Below the pieces are notes generated by a model. That model did not search any database, had not been told where the DNA came from, and worked only from the letters and a program-made list of their open reading frames with translations. From Solimonas sp. SE-A11 (GTDB lineage Bacteria > Pseudomonadota > Gammaproteobacteria > Nevskiales > Nevskiaceae), in assembly GCF_030345715.1 (NCBI RefSeq), contig NZ_JAUASX010000007.1:124001-188000 (forward strand): a stretch of DNA of 64,000 nt. The letters run 5' to 3'. Made by a program: the position numbers and the translations under genes. Positions 52,464 through 62,233 of this stretch are shown one piece after another. Numbering within the stretch: position 1 is the first letter of the stretch; each line of letters opens with the position of its first letter.

Positions 52464-53411
52464 CTACAGCTCCGTGAGTTCGCCGGCATCGCCGCAATAC
52501 GCCAGCGACAGGGCACCGACGCCGACGTTCACCGCCGTGGCCGGCGCCATGGTCGACAGCATCAGCGTCACGCCATAGCGCTCGGCGGTGCGCTGCAGGG
52601 CGGTGTAGCCGGGCATGTCGTAGACCAGCGAGGGATTGCCGCCGTAGGAGACATTGACCAGCGGCACCAGCAGCCCGGCCTCGATGCGGCCGATGGCATG
52701 GTGGAACAGCCGCTCCACCGCCGAGTCGAAATGGCGCACCTTGGCCACCGCATGCGTCTGGCCGCGCACGGCCTGGATGATCGGCTTGATGTCCAGGGTC
52801 TGGCCCAGCACGTAGGCCAGGAAGCCCACCGACTGGTCGCCGCGCCGCGCGGCGCGCGTGCGCAGGTAGTAGAGGTCCTGCGGCACGACGTAGGAATGGA
52901 GGTAGGGCGTGAGGTCATCCAGCTGCACACGGATGTCCTGGGGCGTATGCCCCTGTTGCACCAGGCGCGCCGCCTCCCAGGCCAGCACGCCGGGCCCGGT
53001 GAACAGGCTCTGCGAATCCACCACGCGGATGCCGAAGGGGCCTTCCACGCGGTGCTCGCGGCGGATCGGCGCGTAGCTCTGCAGGATCGCGAACGCGGCC
53101 TTGTGCGCGTTCTCGTAGGTCTGACTGCGCGACGCGGTCAGCGTGATCAGGAAGACGTAATCGTAGTCCAGCACCAGGCGGCGCAGGAACAGTTCCTCGA
53201 TCTCGCGCACGCTGAAGGCGGAGGTTTCGGCGTCCAGCGCGCGTTCGTCCAGGTGCTCCTCATAGAACGCGCGGCTGCGCTCGGGCTCGCGGCCGTAGAC
53301 CACGCTGCTGTCGCCCATGTGGATCGTGCTGGGCAACACCTGGATGCGGTTCTCCACGACGAACTCGTGGGACACGTCAGTGCTGACGTCGATGGCGATG
53401 CCGATGCGCAT
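52464..53411 (-). CDS. DegV family fatty-acid-binding protein (copy 2)
   Basis: 315 residues. MRIGIAIDVSTDVSHEF, TASRSQTYENAHKAAFAILQ, DSQSLFTGPGVLAWEAARL and YVVPQDLYYLRTRAARRG align throughout with the copy at 3985-4926. The two are paralogues about 48 kb apart. It probably binds an acyl chain; no acyl kinase is nearby. A 201-base gap to the chitinase start holds a short TGCCGC/GCGGCA hairpin only. Confidence 0.87.
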   Translation of the reverse strand: MRIGIAIDVSTDVSHEFVVENRIQVLPSTIHMGDSSVVYGREPERSRAFYEEHLDERALDAETSAFSVREIEELFLRRLVLDYDYVFLITLTASRSQTYENAHKAAFAILQSYAPIRREHRVEGPFGIRVVDSQSLFTGPGVLAWEAARLVQQGHTPQDIRVQLDDLTPYLHSYVVPQDLYYLRTRAARRGDQSVGFLAYVLGQTLDIKPIIQAVRGQTHAVAKVRHFDSAVERLFHHAIGRIEAGLLVPLVNVSYGGNPSLVYDMPGYTALQRTAERYGVTLMLSTMAPATAVNVGVGALSLAYCGDAGELTEL

Positions 53412-53483
53412 GCAGGGGGCTCTGGCTCGTCCGCGGCTCTCAAGAGTAGCCGAGCCCGGCAGCCCCGGGAAACCGGAGATTTG

Positions 53484-54230
53484 TTACAGCTGCAGCAGCG
53501 GCGCGGTGGTGAGCACGGGCCCGGTCGGCAGGCCGGTGGGCGAACCGCCCTTGGGCTCCAGGCTGACGGCGATCACCGGCTTCTGCGGCATCTTCATCTC
53601 GGGCAGCGGCAGGTCGGCATTGCTGCCTTCCGGCATCAGGCCCATGGGATGCGGCTGGCCGGTGTCGTCCAGCACCCAGAGCTGCAGGCTTTGCGTGTCC
53701 AGATCGTGCGGGTAGCTGCCGGCGGCGCTGACCTTGAGGCTGCGCCGCGCCGGCGTCACCACCACGATCCACTGCGCCGGCACGTTGGTGGGCTGCAGCA
53801 TGGCGACGTAGGGCATGGGCTGGATCACCTGCACGGTGCGCACCTGCTCGATCACCTGCGGTGACTGCTGCAACTGCAGCCACAGCGCGTAGCCCAGGCC
53901 CACCGCCGCCAGCGAGGCGGCCGCCGACAGCGTGCGCCAGAAGCCCAGCCGGCCACGGTCCTCGGTGACGGAACGCGCAGCCGGCAACGCCACCACTCGG
54001 GCGGCCTGGATGCGCTGCTCGATCTCGGCCCAGACGATCTCGCGCGGCACCACCGGCTTGAAGCTGCGCTGCAGCGGCGCCAGGCGGCGCTCCCAATAGC
54101 GCAGTTCCTTGACCAGCGCCGCGTCCTTCTTCAGCAAGCGCTCGAAGCGGCGGCGCGCGGCACCGTGCAGCGTGCCGAGCACGTACTCGGCGGCGAGCAT
54201 CTGGCGGAGCTTGGGGTTCTGGTATTTCAT
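53484..54230 (-). CDS. RskA-type anti-sigma factor
   Basis: 248 residues. The N-terminal sigma-binding domain starts LRQMLAAEYVLGTLHGAARRRFERLL without zinc ligands. One membrane helix is at about 96-114 (FWRTLSAAASLAAVGLGYAL), and the RskA C-terminal periplasmic domain follows (VPAQWIVVVTPARRSLKVSA; LQLWVLDDTGQPHPMGLM). It should hold the sigma factor at the membrane until periplasmic stress triggers proteolysis. It starts 4 bases after the sigma gene. Confidence 0.93.
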   Translation of the reverse strand: MKYQNPKLRQMLAAEYVLGTLHGAARRRFERLLKKDAALVKELRYWERRLAPLQRSFKPVVPREIVWAEIEQRIQAARVVALPAARSVTEDRGRLGFWRTLSAAASLAAVGLGYALWLQLQQSPQVIEQVRTVQVIQPMPYVAMLQPTNVPAQWIVVVTPARRSLKVSAAGSYPHDLDTQSLQLWVLDDTGQPHPMGLMPEGSNADLPLPEMKMPQKPVIAVSLEPKGGSPTGLPTGPVLTTAPLLQL

Positions 54231-54234
54231 CGGC

Positions 54235-54801
54235 CTAGGCTTCCAGGCACTCGCGCAGGCGCTGCAGGCCGCGGCGTACCCAGCTCTTCACCGTGCCCAG
54301 CGGCGCATTCAGCGACGCGGCCAGCTCCTGGTGGGTGTAGCCCTCGTAATAGGCCAGCAGCACGCTGCGGCGCTGCTCCGGCGCCAGGCCGGTCATGCAA
54401 TCGTTGAGGCGGCGGATGCCCTCACGCTCCACGGCGCGTAGCTGCGGGTCGTCGGCGGCTCCATCGGCGAAGGTCATCGGCGGGGCATCCTCTTCCTCCG
54501 GCATCTCCACCTCGGGCCGGCGGACGCGCAGCAGGTCCAGGGCGCGGTAGCGCGCCACGGTCATCAGCCAGGTCAGCGGCTGGCCCTTTTCAGGGGCGTA
54601 GGTATCCGCCTTCTGCCAGATTTTGATGTAGCAATCCTGCAAGGCTTCCTCCGCCCAATCCCGACGCTGCAATATACGCATCAGCAGGCCGAACAGATGC
54701 GGGGAACTGGCGTCGTAAAGGCGCCGGAACGCCAGGGCATCACCGCCAGCGGTGGCGCGCAGCAGTGACTCCAGGTTGTCGGCGGGTTCGGCTCGGGCCA
54801 T
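54235..54801 (-). CDS. ECF sigma factor (SigK-like)
   Basis: 188 residues. Region 2 includes FRRLYDASSPHLFGLLMRIL and AEEALQDCYIKIWQKA; region 4 has LAYYEGYTHQELAASLNAPLGTVKSWVRRGLQRLREC. It is paired with an RskA-type anti-sigma gene as in the mycobacterial sigK-rskA locus. The motif ATCCCGGTAG upstream also precedes the FAD oxidase-DUF1365-Cfa operon, suggesting autoregulation and control of that operon. Confidence 0.93.
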   Translation of the reverse strand: MARAEPADNLESLLRATAGGDALAFRRLYDASSPHLFGLLMRILQRRDWAEEALQDCYIKIWQKADTYAPEKGQPLTWLMTVARYRALDLLRVRRPEVEMPEEEDAPPMTFADGAADDPQLRAVEREGIRRLNDCMTGLAPEQRRSVLLAYYEGYTHQELAASLNAPLGTVKSWVRRGLQRLRECLEA

Positions 54802-54812
54802 GCGGGAAGGCG

Positions 54813-54838
54813 GAACGGATCTTGCGGTCTACCGGGAT
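54813..54838 (-). promoter_or_regulatory. Candidate autoregulated ECF promoter
   Basis: On the minus strand TGATCC at -35 begins the 10-mer ATCCCGGTAG (54838-54829). The C of CGTTC (54817) lies 21 bases after its first base. The predicted start of transcription is only about 5 bases before the ATG, and no Shine-Dalgarno sequence is visible, so the mRNA may be leaderless. Confidence 0.45.
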
Positions 54839-54874
54839 CATAGCCGAATCGCCGTGCCTCCCCGGGGGGGTCGG

Positions 54875-55917
<1,043 letters not shown>

Positions 55918-55946
55918 GCACTCTCTAGATCCCCAAGGAGCGGCAG

Positions 55947-56651
55947 ATGGCGATCGAGCTACACCAGTTTCCCACCGGGCTGGGCATGCCCAACATCTCG
56001 CCGTTCTGCATGAAGCTGGAGACCTGGCTGCGGCTGGCCGGGTTGCCTTACGAGATCAAGTGGCAGCCCGACCCGCGCAAGGCGCCAGTGGGCAAGCTGC
56101 CGGTGGTGGTGGCCGATGGCGAGACCATCTGCGACTCCGAGCGCATCATCCAGCGCCTGTCGCAGAAGCACGGCATCGACCTCGACGCCAAGCTCAGCCC
56201 GCAGCAGCGCGGCCAGGCCCACGCCATGCGCCGCATGCTGGAAGAGAATACCTATTGGGGCCTGGTGTATTCGCGCTGGATCGATCCCAAGGGCTGGGAC
56301 CAGTTCTGGCCGATCTTCTTCGGCAAGATCCCGGCGCCGGTGCGGGCGCTGGTCACGCGCATGATCCGCGGGCAGATCCGCCGCGATGCCTGGGGTCACG
56401 GCATGGGCCGCCACCCGCAGGCCGACATCTACGCCCGCGCCGAAGCCGACCTGCGGGCGCTGTCGGAGCTGCTCGGCGAGCAGCCGTTCTTCTTCGGTGC
56501 CGAGCCAACGAACTTCGACGCCACCGCCTATGGCTTCCTGGGCAACATCTGCGAGCCGGCGATGAAGACGCCGCTGAACGATGCGGCGCGGCGCTACCCG
56601 AACCTGCTGGCGTATTGCTCGCGCATGCGGGCGCGGTGCTTTCCCGGATAA
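55947..56651 (+). CDS. Glutathione S-transferase family protein (metaxin/Faxc-like)
   Basis: 234 residues. N-terminal thioredoxin-like domain with SPFCMKLETWLRLAGLPYE and GKLPVVV, and an all-alpha C-terminal domain (LSELLGEQPFFFGAEPTNFDATAYGFLGNI) of the metaxin-like type. Enzyme activity is uncertain. It is likely co-transcribed with hemB (29-base gap, good GGAG site). Confidence 0.9.
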   Translation: MAIELHQFPTGLGMPNISPFCMKLETWLRLAGLPYEIKWQPDPRKAPVGKLPVVVADGETICDSERIIQRLSQKHGIDLDAKLSPQQRGQAHAMRRMLEENTYWGLVYSRWIDPKGWDQFWPIFFGKIPAPVRALVTRMIRGQIRRDAWGHGMGRHPQADIYARAEADLRALSELLGEQPFFFGAEPTNFDATAYGFLGNICEPAMKTPLNDAARRYPNLLAYCSRMRARCFPG

Positions 56652-56658
56652 AGCCGAA

Positions 56659-58491
56659 CTACTGCGGCGGCACCGAGTAGGTGCAGACCCAGATCTCGGC
56701 CGTCTCGCAGCGCGCCCGCGCGCAGCCCACCTTGCGTACCTGCGTATCCACCAGCTGCGCGTACTGGCCGCAGCCGTCGCGAGGCTCCAGGCAGCGGCCG
56801 CTCTCGTGGCTGTAGTGACGACTGCCTTCGTTCCAGCGCGCTACCACCTGCCCGGGCGTGCGGCGCCAGCCCTCGTAAGGCGCATTGGAATAGGCGTGGA
56901 ACAGGGTGTCGCGGTACTGCGCGCGCCAGGCCGGGTCGGCGTTCACGCGTGGCTTGCAGCCCTCTCCGGCCAGTTGCTCCGCCCAATGCTGCGCGGCGCG
57001 CACGTTGGGCTGGGCCCAGTTCAGCAGCGGCACACCGGCCTGCTGGCGTACGTAGTTGAGCGGCGGCAGCATCTCGGTCAGCTCGGGGGCCGGCGACGGT
57101 CGCGGCGTGGCGGCGACCGTCGCCGCGGGTGAGGCCTTCCTGTCTTTCGCCGGGGGCGCCGCGGCGGGCGGCATCCGCAGCGGCGGCGGCGTGGGTGCCG
57201 GTTCGTCCCAGGTGGCCGGCGCGGGCTGCGGCTCGGGCTCAATCTCGGTCACCGCAAGCGGCGGCGGTTCGGCGGGGACCTTGGGAGCCTGTGCCGACTC
57301 CGCCGCCGGCGGCGCCTCGCCCGGGTTGAAGTACAACGCGGCGGCGAACAGGGCCAGCAGCAGCATGGCGGCCATCGCCGCGCGCGGCAGCCAGGCCGGC
57401 AAGGTCCGCGGCGTCAGCAGCATGGATGCCGGCACCCGCGCCGCCTGCTGCGCCGCCAGCGGCTGCGTGCGGTCATCGTCGGGGTCTTCCAGTGCGGCGG
57501 TGGGGTCCTGGGTGACGTCCAGGTCCACCGGCGATGCCGCCAGGCCTACGGACGGGGCCGCCCGTGGCGCGACCAGGGTCTGGCCGGTCAGCGCGCGGCG
57601 CCAGTCGGCCACGGTCTGCGGACGCTCGGCGATCGGCACGCGCAGCGCCCAGTCCACGGCGCGCAGGAAGTTGGCGTCGAAGCCCTGGGTGACGAGGTTC
57701 TCCAGTGGCTGCAACGGGTCCTGCCCGAGGCGGTCCACCGCATCCGGCGGCTTGTGCCCCGTGAGCGCGCGATGGATCACGCCGCCCAGGGCGTAGATGT
57801 CGCTCCAGGGTCCCTGGTTGCCCTTCTGCGAGTACTGCTCCACTGGGGCATAGCCGGCGGTGAGCACGTTGAGCATCGAGCGGCTGTGGCTGCCCAGCTC
57901 GCCGCGCGCGGCGCCGAAGTCGATCAGCACCGGCGAGCCGTCGTCGCGCAGCAGGATGTTCTCCGGCTTGAGGTCGCGGTGCAGCACGCCGGTGGTATGC
58001 ACGTTCTGCAGGCCATCGAGCAGCGGCAGCAGCAAGGCCTCCAGGCGTGCCTGCTCCGCGATCACGGTGCCGCGCAACTCCTCGGCCAGCGAGCGCCCGC
58101 GGACGTAGTCCATGACGATGTAGGCGGTGCCGTTGGCCTCGAACAGCCGGTGCACCTGCACCACGTTGGGATGGTTGAAGCGCGCCAGCAGGCGCGCCTC
58201 GTTGAGGAAGCAGCGGCGGCCCCAGTCGAAGGCGGCGGCGTCTTCCTCGGAGCGCACGACGACCTGGCCGTCGGCCATGCGCAGGGCGAACTCCACCGGC
58301 AGGTATTCCTTGATCGCCACCTCGTGGTCGAGGTTGGTATCCAGCGCCAGGTAGGTCACGCCGAAGCCGCCGGGCTTGCCCAGCACGCGGCGGATCTCGT
58401 ACTCCATCAGGCGCGTGCCTTCGGGCAGCACGCCGCCCTTGCCGGCGCCGGGCATCCTGGGTTCGGGGGCGGTTCGCGAAAGGTCGGTCAT
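56659..58491 (-). CDS. Ser/Thr protein kinase fused to an extracytoplasmic CAP domain
   Basis: 610 residues. Kinase domain about 25-300: [12 protein letters not shown] (P-loop), VAIKEY (Lys), [18 protein letters not shown] and [10 protein letters not shown] (activation segment). A membrane helix lies near 370-388, a Pro/Ala-rich linker to about 470, and a C-terminal CAP/SCP domain with [17 protein letters not shown] and [22 protein letters not shown]. The CAP domain keeps the disulfide cysteines but has Gln where the usual GHYTQ His stands. The topology implies an external sensor or effector on an internal kinase. It converges on the GST gene (7-base gap). Confidence 0.9.
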   Translation of the reverse strand: MTDLSRTAPEPRMPGAGKGGVLPEGTRLMEYEIRRVLGKPGGFGVTYLALDTNLDHEVAIKEYLPVEFALRMADGQVVVRSEEDAAAFDWGRRCFLNEARLLARFNHPNVVQVHRLFEANGTAYIVMDYVRGRSLAEELRGTVIAEQARLEALLLPLLDGLQNVHTTGVLHRDLKPENILLRDDGSPVLIDFGAARGELGSHSRSMLNVLTAGYAPVEQYSQKGNQGPWSDIYALGGVIHRALTGHKPPDAVDRLGQDPLQPLENLVTQGFDANFLRAVDWALRVPIAERPQTVADWRRALTGQTLVAPRAAPSVGLAASPVDLDVTQDPTAALEDPDDDRTQPLAAQQAARVPASMLLTPRTLPAWLPRAAMAAMLLLALFAAALYFNPGEAPPAAESAQAPKVPAEPPPLAVTEIEPEPQPAPATWDEPAPTPPPLRMPPAAAPPAKDRKASPAATVAATPRPSPAPELTEMLPPLNYVRQQAGVPLLNWAQPNVRAAQHWAEQLAGEGCKPRVNADPAWRAQYRDTLFHAYSNAPYEGWRRTPGQVVARWNEGSRHYSHESGRCLEPRDGCGQYAQLVDTQVRKVGCARARCETAEIWVCTYSVPPQ

Positions 58492-58691
58492 GCGGCGGGT
58501 CGCCGGCGCGCGGTGCGGCCGTGCGAGTGGCGATTCAGGGTCCCCGGGAAGTCTGGTTCCGATCCTACCTCAGGGCCGTGTCCGCAGGCTGCCCGCGGAA
58601 CCCGGCGGAAGCAGGCTGGTTTCCCCGCGCCGGAGCTTCGGGCAAACTGCCGCCCCCGGCCCGCCGGCCGCACCGCCAGCCTGTCTTCTCC

Positions 58692-59501
58692 ATGGATCGC
58701 TACGCCGTCATCGGCTCTCCCGTCAGCCACAGCAAATCTCCCTTCATCCACGGCCGTTTCGCCGAGGCGACGGGACAGTCCCTGGGTTACGAAGCCATCG
58801 AGATTGCCCCCGCGGCGCTGGCCGAGCGCCTGGCACAGCTCCACGCCGAAGGCTACCGCGGCTTCAACGTCACGCTGCCGCACAAGCTGGCGGTGGCCAA
58901 GCTCTGCGGCCAGGTCAGCGAGCGGGCCCAGCTGGCCGGCGCCGTGAACACGCTGCTGCGCACCGAGGACGGCTGGCAGGGCGACAACAGCGATGGCGAG
59001 GGATTCATCACCGACCTGCGCCGCAACTGCGGCATCGAGCTGGCCGGCAAGCGCGTGCTGGTGATCGGCGCCGGCGGCGCCGCGCGCGGCATCCTGCAGC
59101 CGCTGCTGGCGGAGAAGCCCGCCGAGCTGGTGCTGTCCAGCCGCAACCCCTGGAAGCCGGAAGAGATCGCCGAGCAGTTCAAGCCGCAGGGCCACATCAC
59201 TCCGCGCACGCACGCCGCGCTCAAGGGCGACCTCTACGACGTGATCGTCAACGCCGTCTCCACCGGCCACCAGGGTTTCATGCCGAAGATGCCGGGCCAG
59301 CTGCTCGCGCCGGGCGGCGCCTGCTATGACCTGAGCTATGGCCAGGCCCACGAGCCCTTCGCCGCCTGGGCCCGTGCCCAGGGCGCGGCGCGCATCGCCG
59401 ACGGCCTCGGCATGCTGGTGGAGCAGGCCGCGGTGAGCTTCGCCCTGTGGCGCGGCGTGCGTCCGGAAACCGCCGCCGTGCTGAAGGAACTGCGCGGCTG
59501 A
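58692..59501 (+). CDS. aroE: Shikimate dehydrogenase AroE
   Basis: Reduces dehydroshikimate with NADPH. It has 269 residues. SPVSHSKSPFIH binds shikimate, NVTLPHK has the catalytic Lys, GAGGAARGI and SSRNPWK bind NADPH, and DLSYG lies near the C-terminus. The ATG is at 58692, 200 bases from the divergent kinase start. Confidence 0.97.
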   Translation: MDRYAVIGSPVSHSKSPFIHGRFAEATGQSLGYEAIEIAPAALAERLAQLHAEGYRGFNVTLPHKLAVAKLCGQVSERAQLAGAVNTLLRTEDGWQGDNSDGEGFITDLRRNCGIELAGKRVLVIGAGGAARGILQPLLAEKPAELVLSSRNPWKPEEIAEQFKPQGHITPRTHAALKGDLYDVIVNAVSTGHQGFMPKMPGQLLAPGGACYDLSYGQAHEPFAAWARAQGAARIADGLGMLVEQAAVSFALWRGVRPETAAVLKELRG

Positions 59502-59575
59502 TCGAGGCGGCGGCAGTCGCGCCACCCGCCCCCATCCGCTACGCTTCGGCGATCCGTCTGCCCACAGGATCGCCC

Positions 59576-60103
59576 ATGCGTACTCCGTCCCGCCTGCTGC
59601 TCGCCGCCCTCGTCCTTGCCGCCGCCCCGGCCTTCGCCGAGGAGCCGATGGACGCGCCGCCGCGCGGCCCCGTGTTCGAAGCCACCGACGACTCGGCCAA
59701 GCTCAAGCAGCAACTGGCCGACGTGCAGGAACTGTCCAACGGCCTGCGCGACCAGATCGACTCCACGCAGGCCGCCGCCGATGCCGCCCGCGCGGAAGCC
59801 GAGGTGCTGCGCCAGCAGCGCGATGCCCTGCAGGCCCGTATCGCCAGCCTGCAGCGCCACGCCCAGGTCAGCGAGGACGTGCCGGCTACCGCCGCCAAGG
59901 ATGCGGAGCTGGCCAGGCTGCGCGCCGAGCTGTCGGCCGCCCAGCAGGCCCGCGACAACTCCGCCGCCGACGCCCGCAACCTGGCCAAGGAGCTGGCGCT
60001 GACCCGTACCGACCGCGACAAGTACCAGCGCAGCAGCATCGAGGACCGCTCCAAGGTGGACCTGCTCAACGGTGACCTCAACGCCTGCCTGAGCGGCCGC
60101 TGA
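59576..60103 (+). CDS. Secreted coiled-coil protein, unknown function
   Basis: 175 residues. A signal peptide ends APAFAEEP; the rest is a nearly continuous coiled coil (LKQQLADVQELSNGLRDQI.. to ..LAKELALTRTDRDKYQ) and ends LNACLSGR. No family recognised. Start chosen at ATG 59576 because it opens the signal peptide. The stop overlaps the next start (TGATG). Confidence 0.78.
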   Translation: MRTPSRLLLAALVLAAAPAFAEEPMDAPPRGPVFEATDDSAKLKQQLADVQELSNGLRDQIDSTQAAADAARAEAEVLRQQRDALQARIASLQRHAQVSEDVPATAAKDAELARLRAELSAAQQARDNSAADARNLAKELALTRTDRDKYQRSSIEDRSKVDLLNGDLNACLSGR

Positions 60104-60417
60104 TGGAACCCTTCGCGCAGCGCGCCGCATCGGCGCAAAGCCTCTGGCGCGACGGCGACGCCGCGCTGGCCTCCGGCCAGCCGGAACAGGCCTATCGCTA
60201 CTACACGGCCGCGCACGACCAGGTCACGGACTGCCCGAAGCTGCACCTGGAGGCGCACCGCCGGCTGCGCCGCGTTACCCGCCAGCGCCATCCGCGCGGC
60301 GAGTACCTGACCGACACCCTGCTGCTGAAGCTGGCGCCGCTGGGCGTGTTCGAGCTGATCGCCCTGTATTTCCGCTCCCGCGTGGCGGGCAGCGCGGAGT
60401 GCCGGCGCAGCGCCTGA
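60103..60417 (+). CDS. Small hypothetical protein, TPR-like
   Basis: 104 residues. SLWRDGDAALASGQPEQAYRYYTAAHDQVTD resembles a single TPR helix pair; a hydrophobic segment follows (LLLKLAPLGVFELIALYF). It is translationally coupled to the preceding coiled-coil gene by TGATG overlap, which supports it being real. Confidence 0.7.
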   Translation: MEPFAQRAASAQSLWRDGDAALASGQPEQAYRYYTAAHDQVTDCPKLHLEAHRRLRRVTRQRHPRGEYLTDTLLLKLAPLGVFELIALYFRSRVAGSAECRRSA

Positions 60418-60449
60418 AGGCGCCTTGGGGATGCGCTGATCTGGTTGCC

Positions 60450-60558
60450 GCTCGCCCTGAGCCTGTCGAAGGGTGGTCGGCTACCCATTGAGTGACCTTG
60501 CGGGAAGTCCGCCCATGCTTCGATCCTTCGACAGGCCCAGGGCTTCAGCACGAACGGA
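60450..60558. repeat. Inverted pair of GAGCCTGTCGAAGG-type repeats
   Basis: CCTGAGCCTGTCGAAGGGT near 60455 faces CCTTCGACAGGCCCAGGG near 60530. The sequence is related to the unit at 37369. It fills the 237-base gap before the cupin gene, together with the palindrome at 60614-60642. Confidence 0.65.
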
Positions 60559-60613
60559 CTTCTTCGGAGCTTCCTTGGGTCGTACAACTACCCTTTGGGG
60601 GTGAGCTGATGTG

Positions 60614-60642
60614 CCCTGCGCAGAGGTAAAATATGCGCAGGG
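60614..60642 (+). promoter_or_regulatory. Palindrome around the cupin -10 box
   Basis: Perfect 9-base arms CCCTGCGCA and TGCGCAGGG flank GAGGTAAAATA, which contains TAAAAT as a -10 box. The dyad is 12 bases before the cupin ATG and is well placed as a repressor operator. Confidence 0.55.
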
Positions 60643-60654
60643 AAGAGGATCAGC

Positions 60655-61137
60655 ATGAGTACCGAATACCATCCGGCGGCTATCGCCGCCACCGACGTCG
60701 CCCCCCGCGCCAAGCCCAGCAACTACCCGGAACCCTTCGCCTCGCGCGTCTCGGGCCGGCAGAAGCGTGCCCTGGGCGAGGCCTTCGGCCTGCGCAACTT
60801 CGGCGTGAACCTGACGCGCCTGCAGCCGGGCGCGATCTCGGCCCTGCGCCACAGCCACTCGCGCCAGGACGAGTTCATCTACATCCTCGAGGGCCACCCG
60901 GTGCTGGTCACCGACCAGGGGGAGACGCCGTTGGAGCCGGGCATGTGCGCGGGCTTCCGCGCCGGCAGCAACAACGCGCACCACCTGGTGAACCGCGGCG
61001 ACGAGCTGGTGGTGTACCTGGAAGTGGGCGACCGCACGCGCGGCGATTCGGTGAACTACCCGGACGACGATCTCGCGGCGGTGATCGGCCCCGACGGCGG
61101 CTGGCAGTTCGCGCACAAGGACGGGCGGTCGTACTGA
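60655..61137 (+). CDS. Cupin domain protein
   Basis: 160 residues, single cupin barrel. LRHSHSRQDEFIYILEGHPVLVTD carries metal ligands H-x-H..E, and the second motif is GSNNAHHLVNRG. A strong GAAGAGGA ribosome site precedes the ATG. The substrate is unknown; related small cupins are annotated as sugar isomerases or sensors without proof. Confidence 0.9.
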   Translation: MSTEYHPAAIAATDVAPRAKPSNYPEPFASRVSGRQKRALGEAFGLRNFGVNLTRLQPGAISALRHSHSRQDEFIYILEGHPVLVTDQGETPLEPGMCAGFRAGSNNAHHLVNRGDELVVYLEVGDRTRGDSVNYPDDDLAAVIGPDGGWQFAHKDGRSY

Positions 61138-61151
61138 GCGGCCCGCTCGCT

Positions 61152-61207
61152 TCGCAGGAGCGGCCGTTGGCCGCGAACTCGCTCGCGGCCAACGGCCGCT
61201 CCTGCGA
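61152..61207. repeat. REP-like perfect 25-base-arm palindrome
   Basis: Arms 61152-61176 and 61183-61207 are perfectly complementary around a 6-base loop (ACTCGC). They contain CAGGAGCGGCCGTTGGCCGC. It lies between the convergent cupin and acyltransferase genes and could end transcription from both. Confidence 0.88.
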
Positions 61208-61217
61208 GTGATTCCGG

Positions 61218-62150
61218 TCAGGCCTGCGCCGCGGGCCGCTGCGACATCGCCGGCCGGTCCACCAGCATGCGCTCCAGGCGCGCGTCCTTGCGCTGCCACA
61301 GGCCGTTGACCCAGGCCTGGAAGCGCGCGCGGAATTCCGCGTCGCCGTCGTAGTCGCCGTGCAGCAACTCGGCCGGCACCGGCAGCAGGTCGACGTGCAT
61401 CGCCAACTGGTCCTGCTCGCCGCAGAGCCAGCTCCAGACCAGGCCCTTGGTGGCGGGCTGGTAGGCGATGGTGACGTCCACGATGCCGGCGAACTGCTCG
61501 CCCATCGCGTTGAGCGTGAACGACAGCCCGGCGGCCTTGGGCTTGAGCAGGTGCTTGTAGGGAGAGCCGCTGGCCTGGCGCTTGGCCTCGGTGAAGCGGG
61601 TGCCTTCCAGGAAATTCACCACCGTCACCGGCTCGCTGCGGTAGACCTCGCAGGCACGGCGCGTGGCTTCCAGGTCCTGCCCGCGCAGCGCCGGGTTGGC
61701 GGCGATAGCCTCGCGCGAGTGGCGCTTCATGAAGGGGAAGTCCATGGCCCAGCACACCAGCCCGATGATCGGCACGAAGATCAGCTGCTGCTTCATGAAG
61801 AAGCGCGCGAACGGCGTGCGGCCGTGCAGCAGGTCGAACAGCACCAGGATATCGGCCCAGCTCTGGTGGTTGCTGATCAGCAGATAGCTCTTGCCCGGCT
61901 CCAGGCGGCCGCGCACATCGATGTCCCACCGCAGCGGGTGGATGAAGCGGTACAGCAGGTGGTTGCTGCCGACCCATTGTGTGGCGATCCACACGCAGTA
62001 GCGGCTGGCGGCACGCTGCAGGGCATGCACCGGCACCAGCTTGAGCAACAGGCCCGGCAGCATCGCCGTGAACCAGAACAGCAGCACCGCCAGCATCATC
62101 GAGAACTTGATGATGCCAACGAGGTACCCGGGTAGCAGGATCGAAAACAT
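61218..62150 (-). CDS. PlsC-type acyltransferase (YihG-like)
   Basis: 310 residues. N-terminal membrane segment (FSMMLAVLLFWFTAMLPGLLL), catalytic NHQSWAD (HxxxxD), FFMKQQLIFVPIIG and the FLEGTRF motif. It makes or remodels phosphatidic acid at the inner membrane. Long YihG-type members are thought to be secondary LPA acyltransferases. Confidence 0.93.
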   Translation of the reverse strand: MFSILLPGYLVGIIKFSMMLAVLLFWFTAMLPGLLLKLVPVHALQRAASRYCVWIATQWVGSNHLLYRFIHPLRWDIDVRGRLEPGKSYLLISNHQSWADILVLFDLLHGRTPFARFFMKQQLIFVPIIGLVCWAMDFPFMKRHSREAIAANPALRGQDLEATRRACEVYRSEPVTVVNFLEGTRFTEAKRQASGSPYKHLLKPKAAGLSFTLNAMGEQFAGIVDVTIAYQPATKGLVWSWLCGEQDQLAMHVDLLPVPAELLHGDYDGDAEFRARFQAWVNGLWQRKDARLERMLVDRPAMSQRPAAQA

Positions 62151-62233
62151 ACGCCGACTCTCCCTCGGCCGCAGTTATATGCCGACCAGTCTTACCGCCG
62201 CCGCTGACCGCAGGCTGAACGCCAGCGCCCTTC

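Noticed and set aside
56659-58491. Kinase-CAP architecture as an assembly artefact
   Set aside because: The frame is open throughout. The helix and Pro-rich linker between the domains make a natural junction, so I kept the fusion.
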